Assembly (NCBI GenBank): GCA_022432975.1
Contig: CM039511.1
Location: forward strand, 18,874,557 to 18,938,556
Length of the DNA: 64,000 nucleotides
Reading direction: 5' to 3'
From: Begonia masoniana
Taxonomy: Eukaryota; Streptophyta; Magnoliopsida; Cucurbitales; Begoniaceae
A program made the position numbers and the translations under genes. Of this stretch, positions 31,166 to 42,840 are shown piece after piece (the first letter of the stretch is position 1; each line of letters starts with the position of its first letter). The notes below the pieces were generated by a model. The model was not told the DNA's origin. It did not search any database and was given only the letters and a program-made list of their open reading frames with translations.

Positions 31166-31773
31166 GTAAGTTCTCGTGATTTTCTCTGGCCGATTGGCCT
31201 ACACCGTACGTCGAAGTCGTCTTGAGGAGTTTTGGTGACACCGATGTTTAAATTATTTTGGTCGGGTAGTTAGGATTAGTTCTGTATAGGTTATGCTTTT
31301 AAATGCTTTATTGTCTCGATGGTACGAATCATGTATGTTTACTTTCTGTCGTATTGAACTGTTCACGCATCATGTGTTTTAAAAGAACATAGAAAATGAA
31401 TTTTCGCATGATGTTTTAAAGAAAATGGCGATGTGGCCTGGAGAGGGGCACGACCTATTGTGAAGACTGATCACAGGTTTGTCACAATACCACATCTATT
31501 GCATACTCATACAGTTATACAGTTATAGGTCATGCAAGATGGGGCTCAGGCACGGCTGTACGTGTTGTAAGCGTGTACCCCCCCGTCTAGCTGGAAAGAG
31601 TAGTCCGATCACTGGATGTGCTCTCTCCGGTTAGGAGGCTGAGATCTCGGTGACACCCACAGACTAAAGATAAAGAAAATGCTGCATGATTTCTGAACTC
31701 ATATGCATAGCATGCATGTACATTTACTAGAACTTGCTGAGATTTATATCTCATAGGTGTCTGTATGGTGTAG
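31166..31773 (+). other. Candidate structured leader intron 2 of family-A LTR
   Basis: The donor GAG|GTAAGT is at 31165/31166 and the acceptor GGTGTAG|GTGAC at 31773/31774. P1-5' (31198-31210, CCTACACCGTACG) pairs completely with P1-3' (31762-31774, TGTATGGTGTAGG) using two G-U wobbles. P2 is GAGAT-TTAT-ATCTC at 31739-31752, 10 nt before P1-3'. Inside the loop, TATTGTGA (31456-31463) and GATGTGG (31430-31436) are complementary to the contiguous TCACAATA and CCACATC at 31482-31496. Confidence 0.55.
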
Positions 31774-32289
31774 GTGACTTCGACATAGGTGAGGATGAGA
31801 TCCCTTCACCTGAGGAGTGATGCAGTTGACGGACGATGGCTTGCAGTGGTGTGTTGCGCAGTCGATGCTTGACCAGACCCGTGGGGAAGTATGTACGTGT
31901 TTTGAGGGTATCGGGGCGTTTTGGGCTGATGGTAGATTAGAAAAAAAGTAATTGTACAGTTAGAACATTTTAGGATGCTTGAGAACTAGTAGTTGATAGG
32001 TTTATGTTTACATGTTTTAAACGTTTTGAAAACTTGATTTTATGAACTGTTTGGACATTTTAAAAACAGGAGGAAAATCATAGTTTTAAACGTATCCACG
32101 CAGTTCGTTTTTACGAAAGTTGATGTGTGTTTAAGCTGTTTAGTTGGATGATAAATTATGAAGTGTGTGATGTGCAGGGTTAGTGAAAAGTTTAGTTTTG
32201 CTCTCTGGAATTTCGGATTCCAGAGAGTATTGTACGTTGAATTATAGAGAAAGAAGAAGTGGAGTTAGGCGATTGGGCACAGGTGTGAG

Positions 32290-32430
32290 GGGCGACTGAT
32301 CGCCCCTCCCTGTTGCCAATGCAGCGATCGATCGCTGGCGCGATTGATAGCTGCAACGATCGATCGCTGTTGAGGATAGCGATCGATCGCTGCTGTGGCT
32401 TATAGCCTCAGCGATCGATCGCCCTCTTTC
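32290..32430. repeat. gcgatcgatcgc palindrome cluster, family-A LTR
   Basis: Five or so palindromes (gcgatcgatcgc, acgatcgatcgc, ggcgactgatcgcc) lie about 220-350 bp before the LTR end. The minus-strand copy has the same cluster at the equivalent position (38527-38611 and 40626-40790). Confidence 0.85.
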
Positions 32431-32647
32431 CTTTCTGCAGTTTTGACGATTCTGCCCTCCCCTTTGTTTTATTTGTAAATTGTTTCAGTTTTATTTTAAA
32501 TGTTTTAAGTTTTATTTAATTAAATTGTGTTTGTTTTAAATGGTTTAAAAGTTAGATAGTAATTCCGATTCCGCCTAGAGTTCATTTAAAGTATAAGGAT
32601 AAAAAAAATATGTACGGGAATTGGGGTACAGTATTAGGGTCGTGACA

Positions 32648-34555
32648 AAAGGGATATCGTTGTTTTGATCTAGTTAGTCAAAAACTGTATGTCTCGCATC
32701 ATGTTGTGTTTTTAGAACATATTCCCTTCTTTTATGTTCCTGCTAGTTCTCATCACATGACACAGTTAGATTTAGTTCGTATTGATCCTTTCGATACCGA
32801 CCCCGACGAAGTTATATCTGATACTTTGGTTCAAGAGGCATCCAATTCTCATGCCCCTGCTCCTACGACCACCTAGTTGTCGGATGAGATTGCGGACGAT
32901 CCTCTTCTGTGACAGTCTTCTCGTACTCATAAGTTTACTAAACTTCCTGATTTTGAGTACTCTTCTTATTCTACTTCCTTTGTTTCCTTTGTTGCCTCTG
33001 TTCATCGTCTTTTTGAGCCTTTGTCCTATAGAGAGACAATTTGTGATCTCCTTTGGCAGGCTGCTATGGCTGAGGAACTTACTGCTCTACACCAGACTCA
33101 TACATGGGATTTGGTTTCGCTGCCGTTCGGAAAACATACCATTGGTTCTTGTTGGGTCTACAAGATTAAAACCAAATCCGATGGATCTATTGAACGATAC
33201 AAGGCCCGACTTGTTACTAAAGGCTATTCCCAGAAGTATGGCATGGATTATGAAGAAACTTTTGCTCCTGTTGCAAAAATGACGACTGTTCGTACTTTGA
33301 TTGCAGTTGTTTCTGTTTACCGATGGAGAATATCTCAGATGGATGTCAAGAATGCCTTCTTGAATGGCGATCTTCATGATGAAGTTTATATGACGCCTCC
33401 TCCCGGTGTAGCTCATCAGCCTGGTGAAGTTTGCAAGCTTCGCAAAGCTCTTTATGGTTTCAAACAAGCACCACATGCCTGGTTTGAGAAGTTTTCCATA
33501 GTGATCACTTTGTTTGGCTTTCTTCCTAGTCACCATGATTCGGTGTTATTTGTCAAGCGTACAACGGCAGGTCGTATTCTATTATCCTTGTATGTTAATG
33601 ACATGATAATTACTGGTGATGATTATGATGGTATTGAGTCTTTGAAGTCTGAGTTGGCACATTGCTTCACTATGAAAGACTTGGGTATGCTACATTATTT
33701 TTTGGGAATTGAGGTTGCCTATTTCCCAAAAGGCTATCTCTTATCTCAATCAAAGTATATAGCTGATTTGTTTGAGCGTGCTCGACTCACTGACAACAGG
33801 ACTGTTGATACTCCCCTTGAGACTAATGCTAGATACTCTCTGTCGGAGGGCACTCATTTGACAGATTCCAGTCTCTATCGTACCATTGTAGGCAGTTTGG
33901 TTTATCTTACTGTGACTCGCCCCGACATTGTGCATACTGTTCATGTGGTTAGTCAGTTTGTCACTGCTCCTACTACAGTTCATTGGGCTGCCGTTCTTCG
34001 TATTCTCAGGTACCTTCAGGGCACTCAGTTTCATAGTCTCTTGTTCCCTTCTACGTCTTCATTAGAGCTGCGTGCTTATTCTAATGTGGATTGGGCTGGT
34101 GATCCTACGGATCGCAAATCAACCACTGGATTTTGTATTTTCCTTGCTGACTCGCTTATTTCGTGGAAGAGCAAAAAACAAGATGTTATTTCTCGCTCTT
34201 CTACAGAAGCAGAGTATCGTGCCATGGCCTCGACTACCTATGAAATCGTTTGGTTACACAAGTTGCTTGCTGATATGGGTATTTCTCTTTGTCACCCTAC
34301 TCCGTTACATTGTGATAATCAGAGTGCTATTCAGATTGCACGGAATCTAGTTTTTCATGAGCGAACTAAGCATATCTAGATTGATTGTCATGTCACTCGC
34401 CACCACCTACAGATTGGCACCATCACATTGCCATTCGTTTCTTCTCATCTGCAAATTGCTGATATGTTTACAAAAGCACTGTCAGCTTCACGCTTTCGTT
34501 TCTTATCTGACAAACTCTCAATGCTTATCATTGTAGCATCGTGAGTTTGACGGGA
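32648..34555 (+). pseudogene. Copia integrase end, reverse transcriptase and RNase H
   Basis: The sequence resumes with GYRCFDLVSQKLYVSHHVVF (integrase C-terminal part, stops at about 32874 and 32911). The long frame 33021-34379 carries RT: WVYKIKTKSDGSIERYKARLV, ETFAPVAKMTTVR, QMDVKNAFLNGDL, ALYGFKQAPHAWF. The catalytic motif reads YVND (normally YVDD) and RNase H reads AYSNVDWAG (normally AYSDADWAG), so an Asp is replaced by Asn in both active sites. TAG at 34377 replaces E in KHIEID; the sequence then continues to ADMFTKALSASRF. Confidence 0.93.
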
Positions 34556-34557
34556 AA

Positions 34558-34708
34558 TATTAATTATATTATATTTATTAGTACCTAAGGATATTTTAGT
34601 CTATTTACTTTTCATTGTAAACCTAAACTACATAAACTCTTTATGTGTATTCTGATTAGCTTAATAGTTTAATAAGAAACTCTATTCTCTTTTTCTCTCT
34701 ATGTACCA
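34558..34708 (+). repeat. 3' LTR of copia element (151 bp)
   Basis: It follows a short purine-rich tract (gacgggaaa) and ends in atgtacca before the aaaac duplication. It differs from the 5' LTR at several positions, so the insertion is not recent. Confidence 0.88.
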
Positions 34709-34713
34709 AAAAC

Positions 34714-36354
34714 CACCAAGATTAACACTTTGCAAACAATAACTCATACTAGCTCATTGACAGTCGCTTACTTAGAAATTCCCGTGTGTGTGTGAGTGTT
34801 CATTCTTATTTTCCTCTAACTGTTGAATTAACTAATGTTGCTATAGGAAACGAATCCACACTTCACTTGGGATCACTCTAATCGTTCAACAGTATTGCCA
34901 ATCATCCAACTAGTAGAAAACATCAATAAATCAAAATAAAAGTCGATGTCTTTTAAAAGCTTGTAACGTATGACTAGGCTAAAGGGTAGGAGTTATTTGG
35001 AAACAAGCGATTATATAGAGCACTACTCTCTCCTCCTCTCTTTAACTCAACCAAATTTTATTTCAACCACTCAAACTTTTTTTATTTTTCTTCAACTCAC
35101 CTCACCTCCCCCAAACTTAGCTCACTCATCATTACCCAAACTAGCTCCTTTGTCATCATATCAAAACTACAACCAATACAACTCATAATAAACTGCAAAC
35201 CAAAAATCTAAATAAAACTGTAACTATGGCTTAACTTATGCCATTTTCTTTTGCAAACCAAATAGATATATATTTTTTTTACGTCTTTGACGTCATTTTT
35301 GATAGCTGCAACTTGAATACAAGTACAAATCAATAAAGATTTGTCAAATGACAAAAAAGTTTGTTTATATTCTCATCACCATCTTTTGTGACTTTCCCCT
35401 AAATACCCCAATAATTCTTGTGCTCATTCGATAGGGTAGAAAATATAAAATTTAGGCTAGGCTGAATTATAGGTAACAAATGAACGGTAATTAAAAAGCT
35501 AAAAATGGAAACTAAGGGTGTCATTTAATGACACAATAAGGTAGGCCAAGAAAGCTCAAACGATCCAATGATGGCCTAAGTTATTCTCTTTCTAACAAAC
35601 ATCAATTCGCATTCGTAGATGCTAATCAAAACCAAGAAGGATTTTTTTCTTACTAGCACTTGTTAAATTTATCTAGAATTTCACTCTCTTACTGTGTTTG
35701 GATGTTCATTATATAGACTACACTAGTATAACACCAACAGCTCAAGTCAATCAATAATAAACATGTGCGCTAAAATTTTTAGTTAAACTTTGTATGCTCA
35801 AGTCAATGCTAACTACTACAAGTTACATTTACTTAGAGTTTTTCTAGGGTTTAAAGCATAGCTTTGTTCAAAATTTCAGTCATCGACACCTCAACCAAGA
35901 ATTAAGATTGCAAAACCAAACAAAGTATAGCAAATATATAAAGTAAGCTCAAATCACTCCCCCAAACTTAAACTAGACATTGTCCTCAATGAAACAAACA
36001 AAGGCAAGGGAGAATTAGTGTACCTTATGATGTGTCGGGCTGATGTAAGTCACAGTGGGCATGAGAGATCGCGGAGGTGCTGATCGTCTGAGTTGTGATC
36101 GATTGAAGGTTTCTCTCTTATTTTTCTTCTCTTTTTCAATTTTATTTATCTTTTTCATTTTATTTAATTTTCTGAAACTTAAAACACCAACACATTAAAC
36201 ATACCAAAATACTATAAAATATTAATCAAATAAAATGAATGAATTACCTCCCACAAAGTGCTTGTTTTAACGTCATCGGCTTGACGTCTTACCAACCTTA
36301 CTAATCATGTGCACGGTGAGTGACAGATGTATCACTCTCAATAATATCTCCAAA
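34714..36354 (-). other. Athila-type 3' non-coding region
   Basis: This is AT-rich, with no coding similarity except a short stretch at its right end (minus strand) reading DVKPMTLKQALCGR, which fits the end of the pol region. A cccccaaactt tract at about 35960 and similar runs near 35105 are typical of this element's 3' part. No gene is supported here. Confidence 0.5.
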
Positions 36355-37190
36355 CTATGGTTTCATTCTTTGACCGTATTCCCACTTATCAATCGCAAGA
36401 AGCTTTTCGTCTGGAAAATCATCCTCAATTGGCTTATCGCTATCTGGCACATGAACTTGACTCTCTACACGTGAGAGATGATCTTCCTCTATTAAACTCT
36501 TATGACCACATGATGCATAGCGACGGTGCGAATGTAGAGGCTGAAGCTCATGGTCGGGAGGACTTTTAATTGGTGATAGGACCCGTAATAGCAACTCCCC
36601 AAAAATTTCAAAGTATTTCCTCCTATTAGGCTCAAGATAGTTGCGTTGTTGCAGTGAAGCTTCCCTTGTTACGGTGTCAGGGAGTTCCACCCGAAATATA
36701 TCATCGCTAGCTTTTTGGTACTTTATTGATTTAAACACTTTAAATGTCACATCTTCATCTTGTACCCGTAATTTGAGCTCACCTCTTTGAACGTCAATTA
36801 ATGATCCTTCAGTTTCTAAGAACGATCGGCCTAAAATAATAGGGATGTCACAATCTTCTTCCATATCAAGAACCACGAAATCAGCAGTGAAAATAAACTT
36901 GTCGACTTTGACAAGGACATCTTCAATCACTCCATACAGATTCTTGATAGAGCGATCAGCGATCTGTAGAATTACTATCATGGGCTTTGCTTTGCCAAGA
37001 TCAAGCTTTTGAAAAATAGATAGTGGCATTAAATTTACACTAGCCCCCAAATCACACAATGCCAGCTCAAAAATTGACTTCCTAATTTCACATGGTAAGG
37101 CGAAACTTCCCTGATCTTTCAGTTTTTGTGGAAGCTTACGTTGAATAATGGCACTACATTCCTCAGTCAAAACGATCGTGCCATATTCGT
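36355..37190 (-). pseudogene. Athila protease fused to RNase H tail and integrase end
   Basis: The 271-residue open frame begins in the pre-protease region (EECSAIIQRKLPQKLKDQGSFALPCEI) and carries the Athila protease signature ALCDLGASVNLMP, then VVLDMEEDCDIPIILGRSFLET. It then passes without a stop into EEDHLSRVESQ...DDFPDEKLLAI, which is the RNase H-integrase linker, and directly into GQRMKP, the integrase C-terminus. RT, most of RNase H and the integrase catalytic core are missing, yet the frame stays open across both deletions. A TGA at about 37195 separates it from gag. Confidence 0.85.
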
Positions 37191-37197
37191 CAATCTT

Positions 37198-38255
37198 TCA
37201 TTTCTGAGACAAGATATCCTTCAAGAACTTTGCATAGCTGGGCATTCGCGCAAGAGCCTCAACGAATGAAATGTTAATGTGTAGCTTCTTGAATATTTTC
37301 AAAAATTTTCCAAATTGTTTGTCCATTTTTACATTCATTAGACGTTGAGGAAAAAGAACCTTTGGTGTTACCCTAGATAGATTTTGTGATGAGGCTTTTT
37401 CCGACTTCTGCGCTTCACTTTCAACCGGAGATGATGATGAATCTATATTTTTATGTTCAGTTGTCTTCTTAATGTCTTGTCCCGAATTATTAATCATCGC
37501 GCCACTCTTAAGGGTGATTGCATTACATTGCTCTTTTGGATTCACTTCTGTGGAACTCAGCAATGCACCTTGAGGTCGCCCATTTAGTAGATTGGTGATT
37601 TGACGCACTTGAGTCTCTTAGCTTCGGATTTGAGCTTATTGATTTTGTAAGGTAGTGTGAGTTTCTGCCATGAACTTATTGGTGTGTTCGCCCATCTTAG
37701 CGACTATCTCTTCAAGACTGAGCTTTCTCTCTTTGAATGATTAAGCTTGTTGGGAGGAGTGTAGCATTTGCACGACATTATTCGGATTCGTCCATGAGAA
37801 ATTCGGGTGATTGTTGCGTGCTCTCGTGTAGTAATTATTTGTGTTTTGAAAATTGGGCCTGTTGTAGTTCCCAACAAAGTTTGCTTGCTCGGACGAGTTA
37901 TTTGCCATTTGATTCCCTTCTTGGCATTTATCACTTGCGTGTGGTCCTTGGCACCATTGGCATGCCCCCATCGGAGAGTAGATTGAATTAACCGGAACTT
38001 TGTTATTCTGCAGTTGCTTGGTTAGAGATGCAATTTGAACGGTCAAAGCCTTTACTGCGTCCATCTTAAGAGTGCTCAGTTGCTTCTTTAGAATTTGCCG
38101 CTCGACCAAACATTGATCGTTGTTTAAAGCTAACTTTTCTAGTAGAGTAAATGCTTCTAATTCGATCTTTTGGTGCAATGAACTGCCTGCGGCTGGATTA
38201 ACGAGAGTCATTGTAGAAGCTGATAGTCCAATGAAGAATGTTTGAACTTGCATCC
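37198..38255 (-). pseudogene. Athila gag, C-terminal part
   Basis: On the minus strand the frame from 38253 to 37741 encodes QTFFIGLSASTMTLVNPAAGSS, VQIASLTKQLQNNK and a zinc-knuckle-like CQWCQGPHASDKC. The frame 37608-37198 follows with MRQITNLLNGRPQGALLSSTEVNP and MNVKMDKQFGKFLKIFKKLHINI, the gag-protease linker typical of Athila elements. The N-terminal half is at 42841-43254, separated by the solo LTR insertion. Confidence 0.85.
38251..38255. repeat. TSD catcc of solo LTR A2, left
   Basis: This matches 42841-42845. Joining the two sides restores gag around the PRWMQVQTF position. Confidence 0.92.
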
Positions 38256-38606
38256 TGTAGCGGCCCTAACACTGTACCCTTATTTTTCCGTATTATTATT
38301 TTTTATCCTGATAAACTTTATTACGATCAAGCGGAAAATCATTTTTTTTTAAAACATTCGAGCGGAATCTGAATTGAAAACGAAATCGTTAAAGTCGTTT
38401 AGAAATTCATTTAAAACGAATCTTAAAATCAATTAAATAAAACAAATTAAACATATGAAACTATGAAGCAGTGGAAACTGACAAAAACAGTGGCAAAAAG
38501 GGACTATCGTCCCTAAAATGCAGGGGAGATCGATCGCCCAAAACAGGCGATCAATCGCCTATTGAAAACAACTGAGGGGCGATCGATTGCCCCAAAACAG
38601 GCGATC

Positions 38607-38611
38607 GATCG
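38607..38611. repeat. TSD gatcg of solo LTR B, left
   Basis: This matches 40626-40630. The target is inside the gcgatcgatcg cluster of the family-A LTR. Confidence 0.88.
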
Positions 38612-38929
38612 TGTGACACCCCGGTTCCCTGAACCCGATTTGTTACTCAAAACCCCGAATATTACTAAGAAAACTTGGGCCAAATTTAAAACTTCGTTGA
38701 AAATTCAGAATTTGAAATTTGACAAAACATGAAAACTTGCAGCGGAAATCATTTAAACAAAAGTAAAATTAAACAAAGCCATGTTAAAATAATCGTTGGG
38801 AATATTAAGAAACAATCAGTTGAGAAGCAAAGGTTTTACTCGTAACATAGTTTAAAGATTTCAAAAGTCAATTTCATCGACCGCCGAACAAAGTCAGCAA
38901 AAGGGAAGGCTGCTCGAAGACATCCACCG

Positions 38930-39085
38930 ATGACTAAACGACAAAGCACAAGATTTGTCATCCGGTCACTAAACGACAAAACATAAAATTTGTCATCCGG
39001 TCACTAAACGACAAAACATAAAATTTGTCATCCGGTCACTAAACGACAAAACATAAAATTTGTCATCCGGTCACTAAACGACAAA
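38930..39085. repeat. 35-bp minisatellite in family-B LTR
   Basis: About 4.4 units contain cgacaaaacataaaatttgtc; each unit has GACAAA and TTTGTC arms around an 8-base A/T loop. It lies downstream of the candidate acceptor (39598), so unlike the Tekay arrays it is not in the intron. Confidence 0.9.
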
Positions 39086-39597
39086 ATATATCCTTCATCT
39101 ACCGGTGACGTCAGCCGGATGATCTCTCTCATCCGATCGACTTTACTCTACATCCACCGGTGACGTCAGCCGGAAGATCTCTCTTATCCGGGCACTAGAC
39201 GACAAACAAAACACCTATATCATCCGACGAACAAAACACTCGACATCGTCCGATAGAAAAGAAACACAACACTATCCACAGAAAAGAATTTACTTACTTC
39301 CCAATGACCATTCAGGAACGACTCAAGCCATAGCATTAATCAAACCCGATAAAATCAACATTTAAAACTCAATAGATTGCTAGTATCAGTAAATTTCAAA
39401 ACGTATTCAAAATGCTAAAATTTCTACTGTCATGAGAACTCAACATACTCAGACTGAATCCTTGACTACTAGTCCTCCACACTGACAGACATCAGTTAAA
39501 CCGCCCCGTCAGCTGCCAGAACATTGAATAAGTGTACTCCTCCAACCCGACTAGTCCTCAGTGAACTCAGTAAACACACCTGCTGTCACTTCTTCAC

Positions 39598-40106
39598 CTA
39601 CATCACAAAACTCATCTATTAGCCTAATGCTAAGTAAGTAATGCAAAATGAAATGAATTACTGAAACATAAACTCCTAATCATGCAATTTCTACTTTCTC
39701 CTCTCAGTTGCTCATTCATCGTTTCTAATTCAGATCCCCCTGTGAAATTGGGAGTCGGATCAACTCTCCCAAAGTATGTATCCACTGACTCATTAAGGGG
39801 CGGATTAATTCCCTTAACAGTAAATCTGATTCACATGTTCAGATCCCCCTGTGAAATTGGAAGTTGGATCAGCTCTTCCAAAGTATATATCCACTGTCTC
39901 ATTAAGGGGCGGATTAATTCCCTTAACAGTAAATCTGATTCACTTTGCTGTTTCATCACATTCAATCCTCTCCATACCAATGTGTATTCAAATTCATTTT
40001 CGTATACATTTTGAAAACATGATGCATGGCATACAAACATATCCAAGTAAATACAAACCTAACGTTTTGTGATGTAGGCCCGAAGGCACAAGCAAACATT
40101 ACTTAC
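39598..40106 (-). other. Candidate structured leader intron of family-B LTR
   Basis: On the minus strand the donor CAG|GTAAGT starts the intron at 40106 and the acceptor GATGTAG|GTGA ends it at 39598 (509 nt). The mini-exon is 40158-40107 (52 nt) after a TTTTAG acceptor. P1 arms 40078-40064 and 39611-39597 are perfectly complementary over 15 bp (CCTACATCACAAAAC with GTTTTGTGATGTAGG). P2 is TTAGC/GCTAA at 39619-39633. The loop contains the twofold 109-bp repeat. Confidence 0.55.
39731..39948 (-). repeat. 109-bp direct repeat, two copies, in family-B intron loop
   Basis: cagatccccctgtgaaattgg begins at 39731 and again at 39840. Each copy contains complementary pairs (gatcc with ggatc; ttaaggg with cccttaa), so each can fold separately. 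Confidence 0.85.
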
Positions 40107-41310
40107 CTGGATCTCCTGGAATTGTCTGGGTAGCTAACCACTTCGGGTATTGCTCAACCTAAAACCGTAGACAGAGCATATATTAAATTTCCTCTAATCT
40201 TCATTCTAAACCACTATAAATCTAAGGGAAACTCTGGTCATTGAGCATTCTCGATTTCGACTTAAACCGAACTAACCCTCACTTACTGTATTCTCCAAAA
40301 CCTCAATATCATCTCTCCCACCATCAATAGATACAATGTAGCTAGAAATAGAGGCAAAACTCACCAAGTTCGGAAGAAGTCGCTGGAGAAAGTCGAAGGG
40401 GGTCTCCTATCGTGCTCTGCTAGGCTGAGGAGCTGAGAATGGGGAGGAAATGGAATAAAACAGTGGCGGCTACTTCAATAATAGTTTCCTTAAATACGTT
40501 ATCCACCTTTAGATTTCTAATTACCCTTATACCCTTGTCTAGTCATCCACTAACCCTACATTTAATATTGTCATTAGTTTTAAAAAAAAGAATAGAGAAA
40601 CGGTTTAACAGGACCGGGTATTACAGATCGCCCTTCGGCGATCACATTTTGCCCAGCAATCGCCTCCACCAAGAAATTGCACGGCACACGCTCTGGAATT
40701 TCTTCCAAAGCGTGGCCAAGAGGGGCGATCGATCGCCCTCCCTGCCGATCGATCGCCCTCCCTGCCGATCGATCGCCAAGTCCTCTGGATTTCCAGAGGA
40801 CTTGTGTTCCTCTTTTCTTTCTTCCCATCTTTCTTCCCCCTACATACAACCTACACTTCAACATAAAATTAACCATTACTCATACCCCCTCCTTAATCTC
40901 ACTCAAAACCGACTCGAGACGCATTTAACACGAAATACGTTTTCACGAAAATGAACTGCGTGGATCCGTTTAAAAACTAAACGTTTTCTCCTGTTAAAAA
41001 TCACCAGGCAGTTCCATAAAACTTAGATAAAAGCCTTAACAAAACGTTTTATAAAAACAGTTTGCCAAAACATCTGTACATCAATATATCAGCTAACCAG
41101 ATTCAAACATCCTAAAATGTTTTAAGTATACAATTATTCTTTCTATTCTACCATCAGCCCAAAACATCCCAATACCCTCAAAACATATACGTTCATCCCC
41201 ACAGGTCAGGTTAAGCATCGACTGCGCCAGCACACCCCCACGAGCCATCCTCCTTCAACTGTATCACTCCTCGGGTTGAGGGATCTCATACTCACCTATA
41301 TCCTGATCAC

Positions 41311-41862
41311 CTACACCATACAGACAATCTATGAGCTAAAGGCTCATTAAGTTTCGTAAATGCAGATGCATGCTGTGCGTATGAAGTTCAGAAATCATGC
41401 AGATTACTTAACAATACAGATTGTTCCGATAAAAGATACAGAGATGCCACTGAGGTCTCATCCCCCTAAATGGAGAGTGCTTTTCCAACGGTTGGACAAC
41501 ACTTTCCACTTAGAGAGGGGGGGTACATGCTTACTAATCCGTAACAGCCATGCCTGAGCCCCACCTCCCATGACCAGATAATAGATAACAGATTTCGTAT
41601 TTTCTTTGCATTAGTCCATTTTATTTTCCTAAAACGTTCAACAATCCTTTTTTATGCTATTTTAAAATACGTGATGCATGAACAGTTAAAGACGTAAAGT
41701 AAACAAGCATCATACATACCATCAAGACTATAAAAACATAACCTATAAGGACTAACCCTATCTACCCGACCAAAGCATATAAACAAATAAAATCCAATAT
41801 TCCTCAACGCGACATCGAGGTACGGTGTAGGCCACTCGGCCAAGTAAGTCACGAGAACTTAC
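41311..41862 (-). other. Candidate structured leader intron 2 of family-A copy 2
   Basis: On the minus strand the donor AAG|GTAAGT starts at 41862 and the acceptor GGTGTAG|GTGAT ends at 41311. P1-5' is 41831-41820 and P1-3' 41321-41310, 12 bp with one G-U wobble. P2 (41331-41347) is ATGAGC/GCTCAT, different in sequence from copy 1 (GAGAT/ATCTC) but at the same place. Confidence 0.55.
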
Positions 41863-42840
41863 CTTGCGCGCGCTGAACTTTGAGCTCCGTCCACGAGCGT
41901 CATTCGTCTGGGGCAAAACACAACAGTTGTCATTAAAACGAGATTAAACCGTTTAACGTCCAAATTTAACGAAACCTTAACTAAGGAAATTTTCCTAAAA
42001 TTCTAACTTAGCTCAACGAGCCATTTTACCGAGCAACTCACGCTCGTAAATTTTTAAACTCCATTGACGGAGATTCTCAAGCTCCAAATATCCAGTTTTC
42101 AACCTAAACACCATATACACTCTAGATTTCGTCCAATAACGTTTAATACGTTCAATATACTCACAAATACGGTAAACCTATCAATTTTAAACCCTAAATC
42201 ACGTTTTTCATAAAACCCTAAACAAAACCCTAACCGTGAAACTTCGCAAAAACTGAACAATAACATTCCAAAACTATAGAATCATACCTAGGGTTGCGAG
42301 AGGAGGAGAAAACACGAAGAAAACGAGTCGAACGGAGGAGGAGAAGTGGCCGGAAATGGAAACGCCGGAGGAGGGCGATAAAAATTTGCCTGTAGGAAAA
42401 GACAGAGAGGATCGTGAATGAGGGAGAAGAGAAAAGAGGAAATATGTAATTTCAATAAAATTTAACTTTGAAAATTACCATTTTGCCCTTCCTTTTATTT
42501 TCTATTCGTTTCGTCCTTTGTTTCGTTAATTGTCTAACGATTCGGTTTCTCCAAATTTTCTTATTTAACCAATAACTTCAACTTATTATCAAGGTTCTAT
42601 TAAAACTGTCTGTTCGCAATTCGGACTGCGTTTACTATTTTTACCAAAGTATCCTTTATATTACGATAAACGTAATTCTCGTAAAATTAGCGTTAAACTC
42701 CTAAAATTTCCAAAATTTTCTTAAAATCCTTATTAATTATTAGGATCGTAATAACGCTTTCTTTTTGCAAAATGGACTTGATTTGACATATATCCAAAAA
42801 TGACATCAACATTAAATATCGCGTAAAGTCGGGTATTACA

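Larger units (their letters stand above)
30174..32647 (+). mobile_element. Solo LTR, family A copy 1 (2474 bp)
   Basis: It runs tgtaatacccgac to ggtcgtgaca with aaagg duplications and no internal region. The same family occurs at 38256-42840 (minus), 53665-56057 and 61920-64000 (minus). At 53665 it follows a chromovirus integrase and polypurine tract directly, so family A is a chromovirus LTR. Its layout parallels the Tekay-like LTR: TATA-like box, candidate intron 1, 45-nt mini-exon, structured intron 2, then a palindrome cluster near the 3' end. Confidence 0.9.
27557..34708 (+). mobile_element. Ty1/copia retrotransposon, interrupted and inactive
   Basis: It has 152- and 151-bp LTRs, a Met tRNA primer site directly after the 5' LTR, gag, protease, integrase, RT and RNase H in copia order, and aaaac duplications. 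A family-A solo LTR (30174-32647) splits the end of the integrase region; without it the element is about 4.7 kb, normal for copia. Several stops and frameshifts, and two catalytic Asp-to-Asn changes, make it inactive. It is inserted in the Athila 3' region. Confidence 0.95.
38612..40625 (-). mobile_element. Solo LTR, family B (2014 bp)
   Basis: On the minus strand it runs tgtaatacccggtcc to ggggtgtcaca, with gatcg duplications and no internal region. It has its own minisatellite (35-bp units, 38930-39085), a 109-bp repeat present twice (39731-39948), and the structured intron with a perfect 15-bp P1. The first bases resemble family A, so the two are probably related chromovirus families. Confidence 0.88.
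38256..42840 (-). mobile_element. Solo LTR, family A copy 2, with family B inside
   Basis: On the minus strand it runs tgtaatacccgac (from 42840) to ggccgctaca (38256), with catcc duplications. It aligns along its length with 30174-32647 once the nested 38612-40625 insert is removed (about 2.57 kb). It repeats the leader layout: intron 1 42287-41908, mini-exon 41907-41863, intron 2 41862-41311. Confidence 0.92.

Noticed and set aside
38930..39085. CRISPR-like array (35-bp repeated units)
   Set aside because: Units are contiguous with no unique spacers and lie in a plant LTR; it is a minisatellite.
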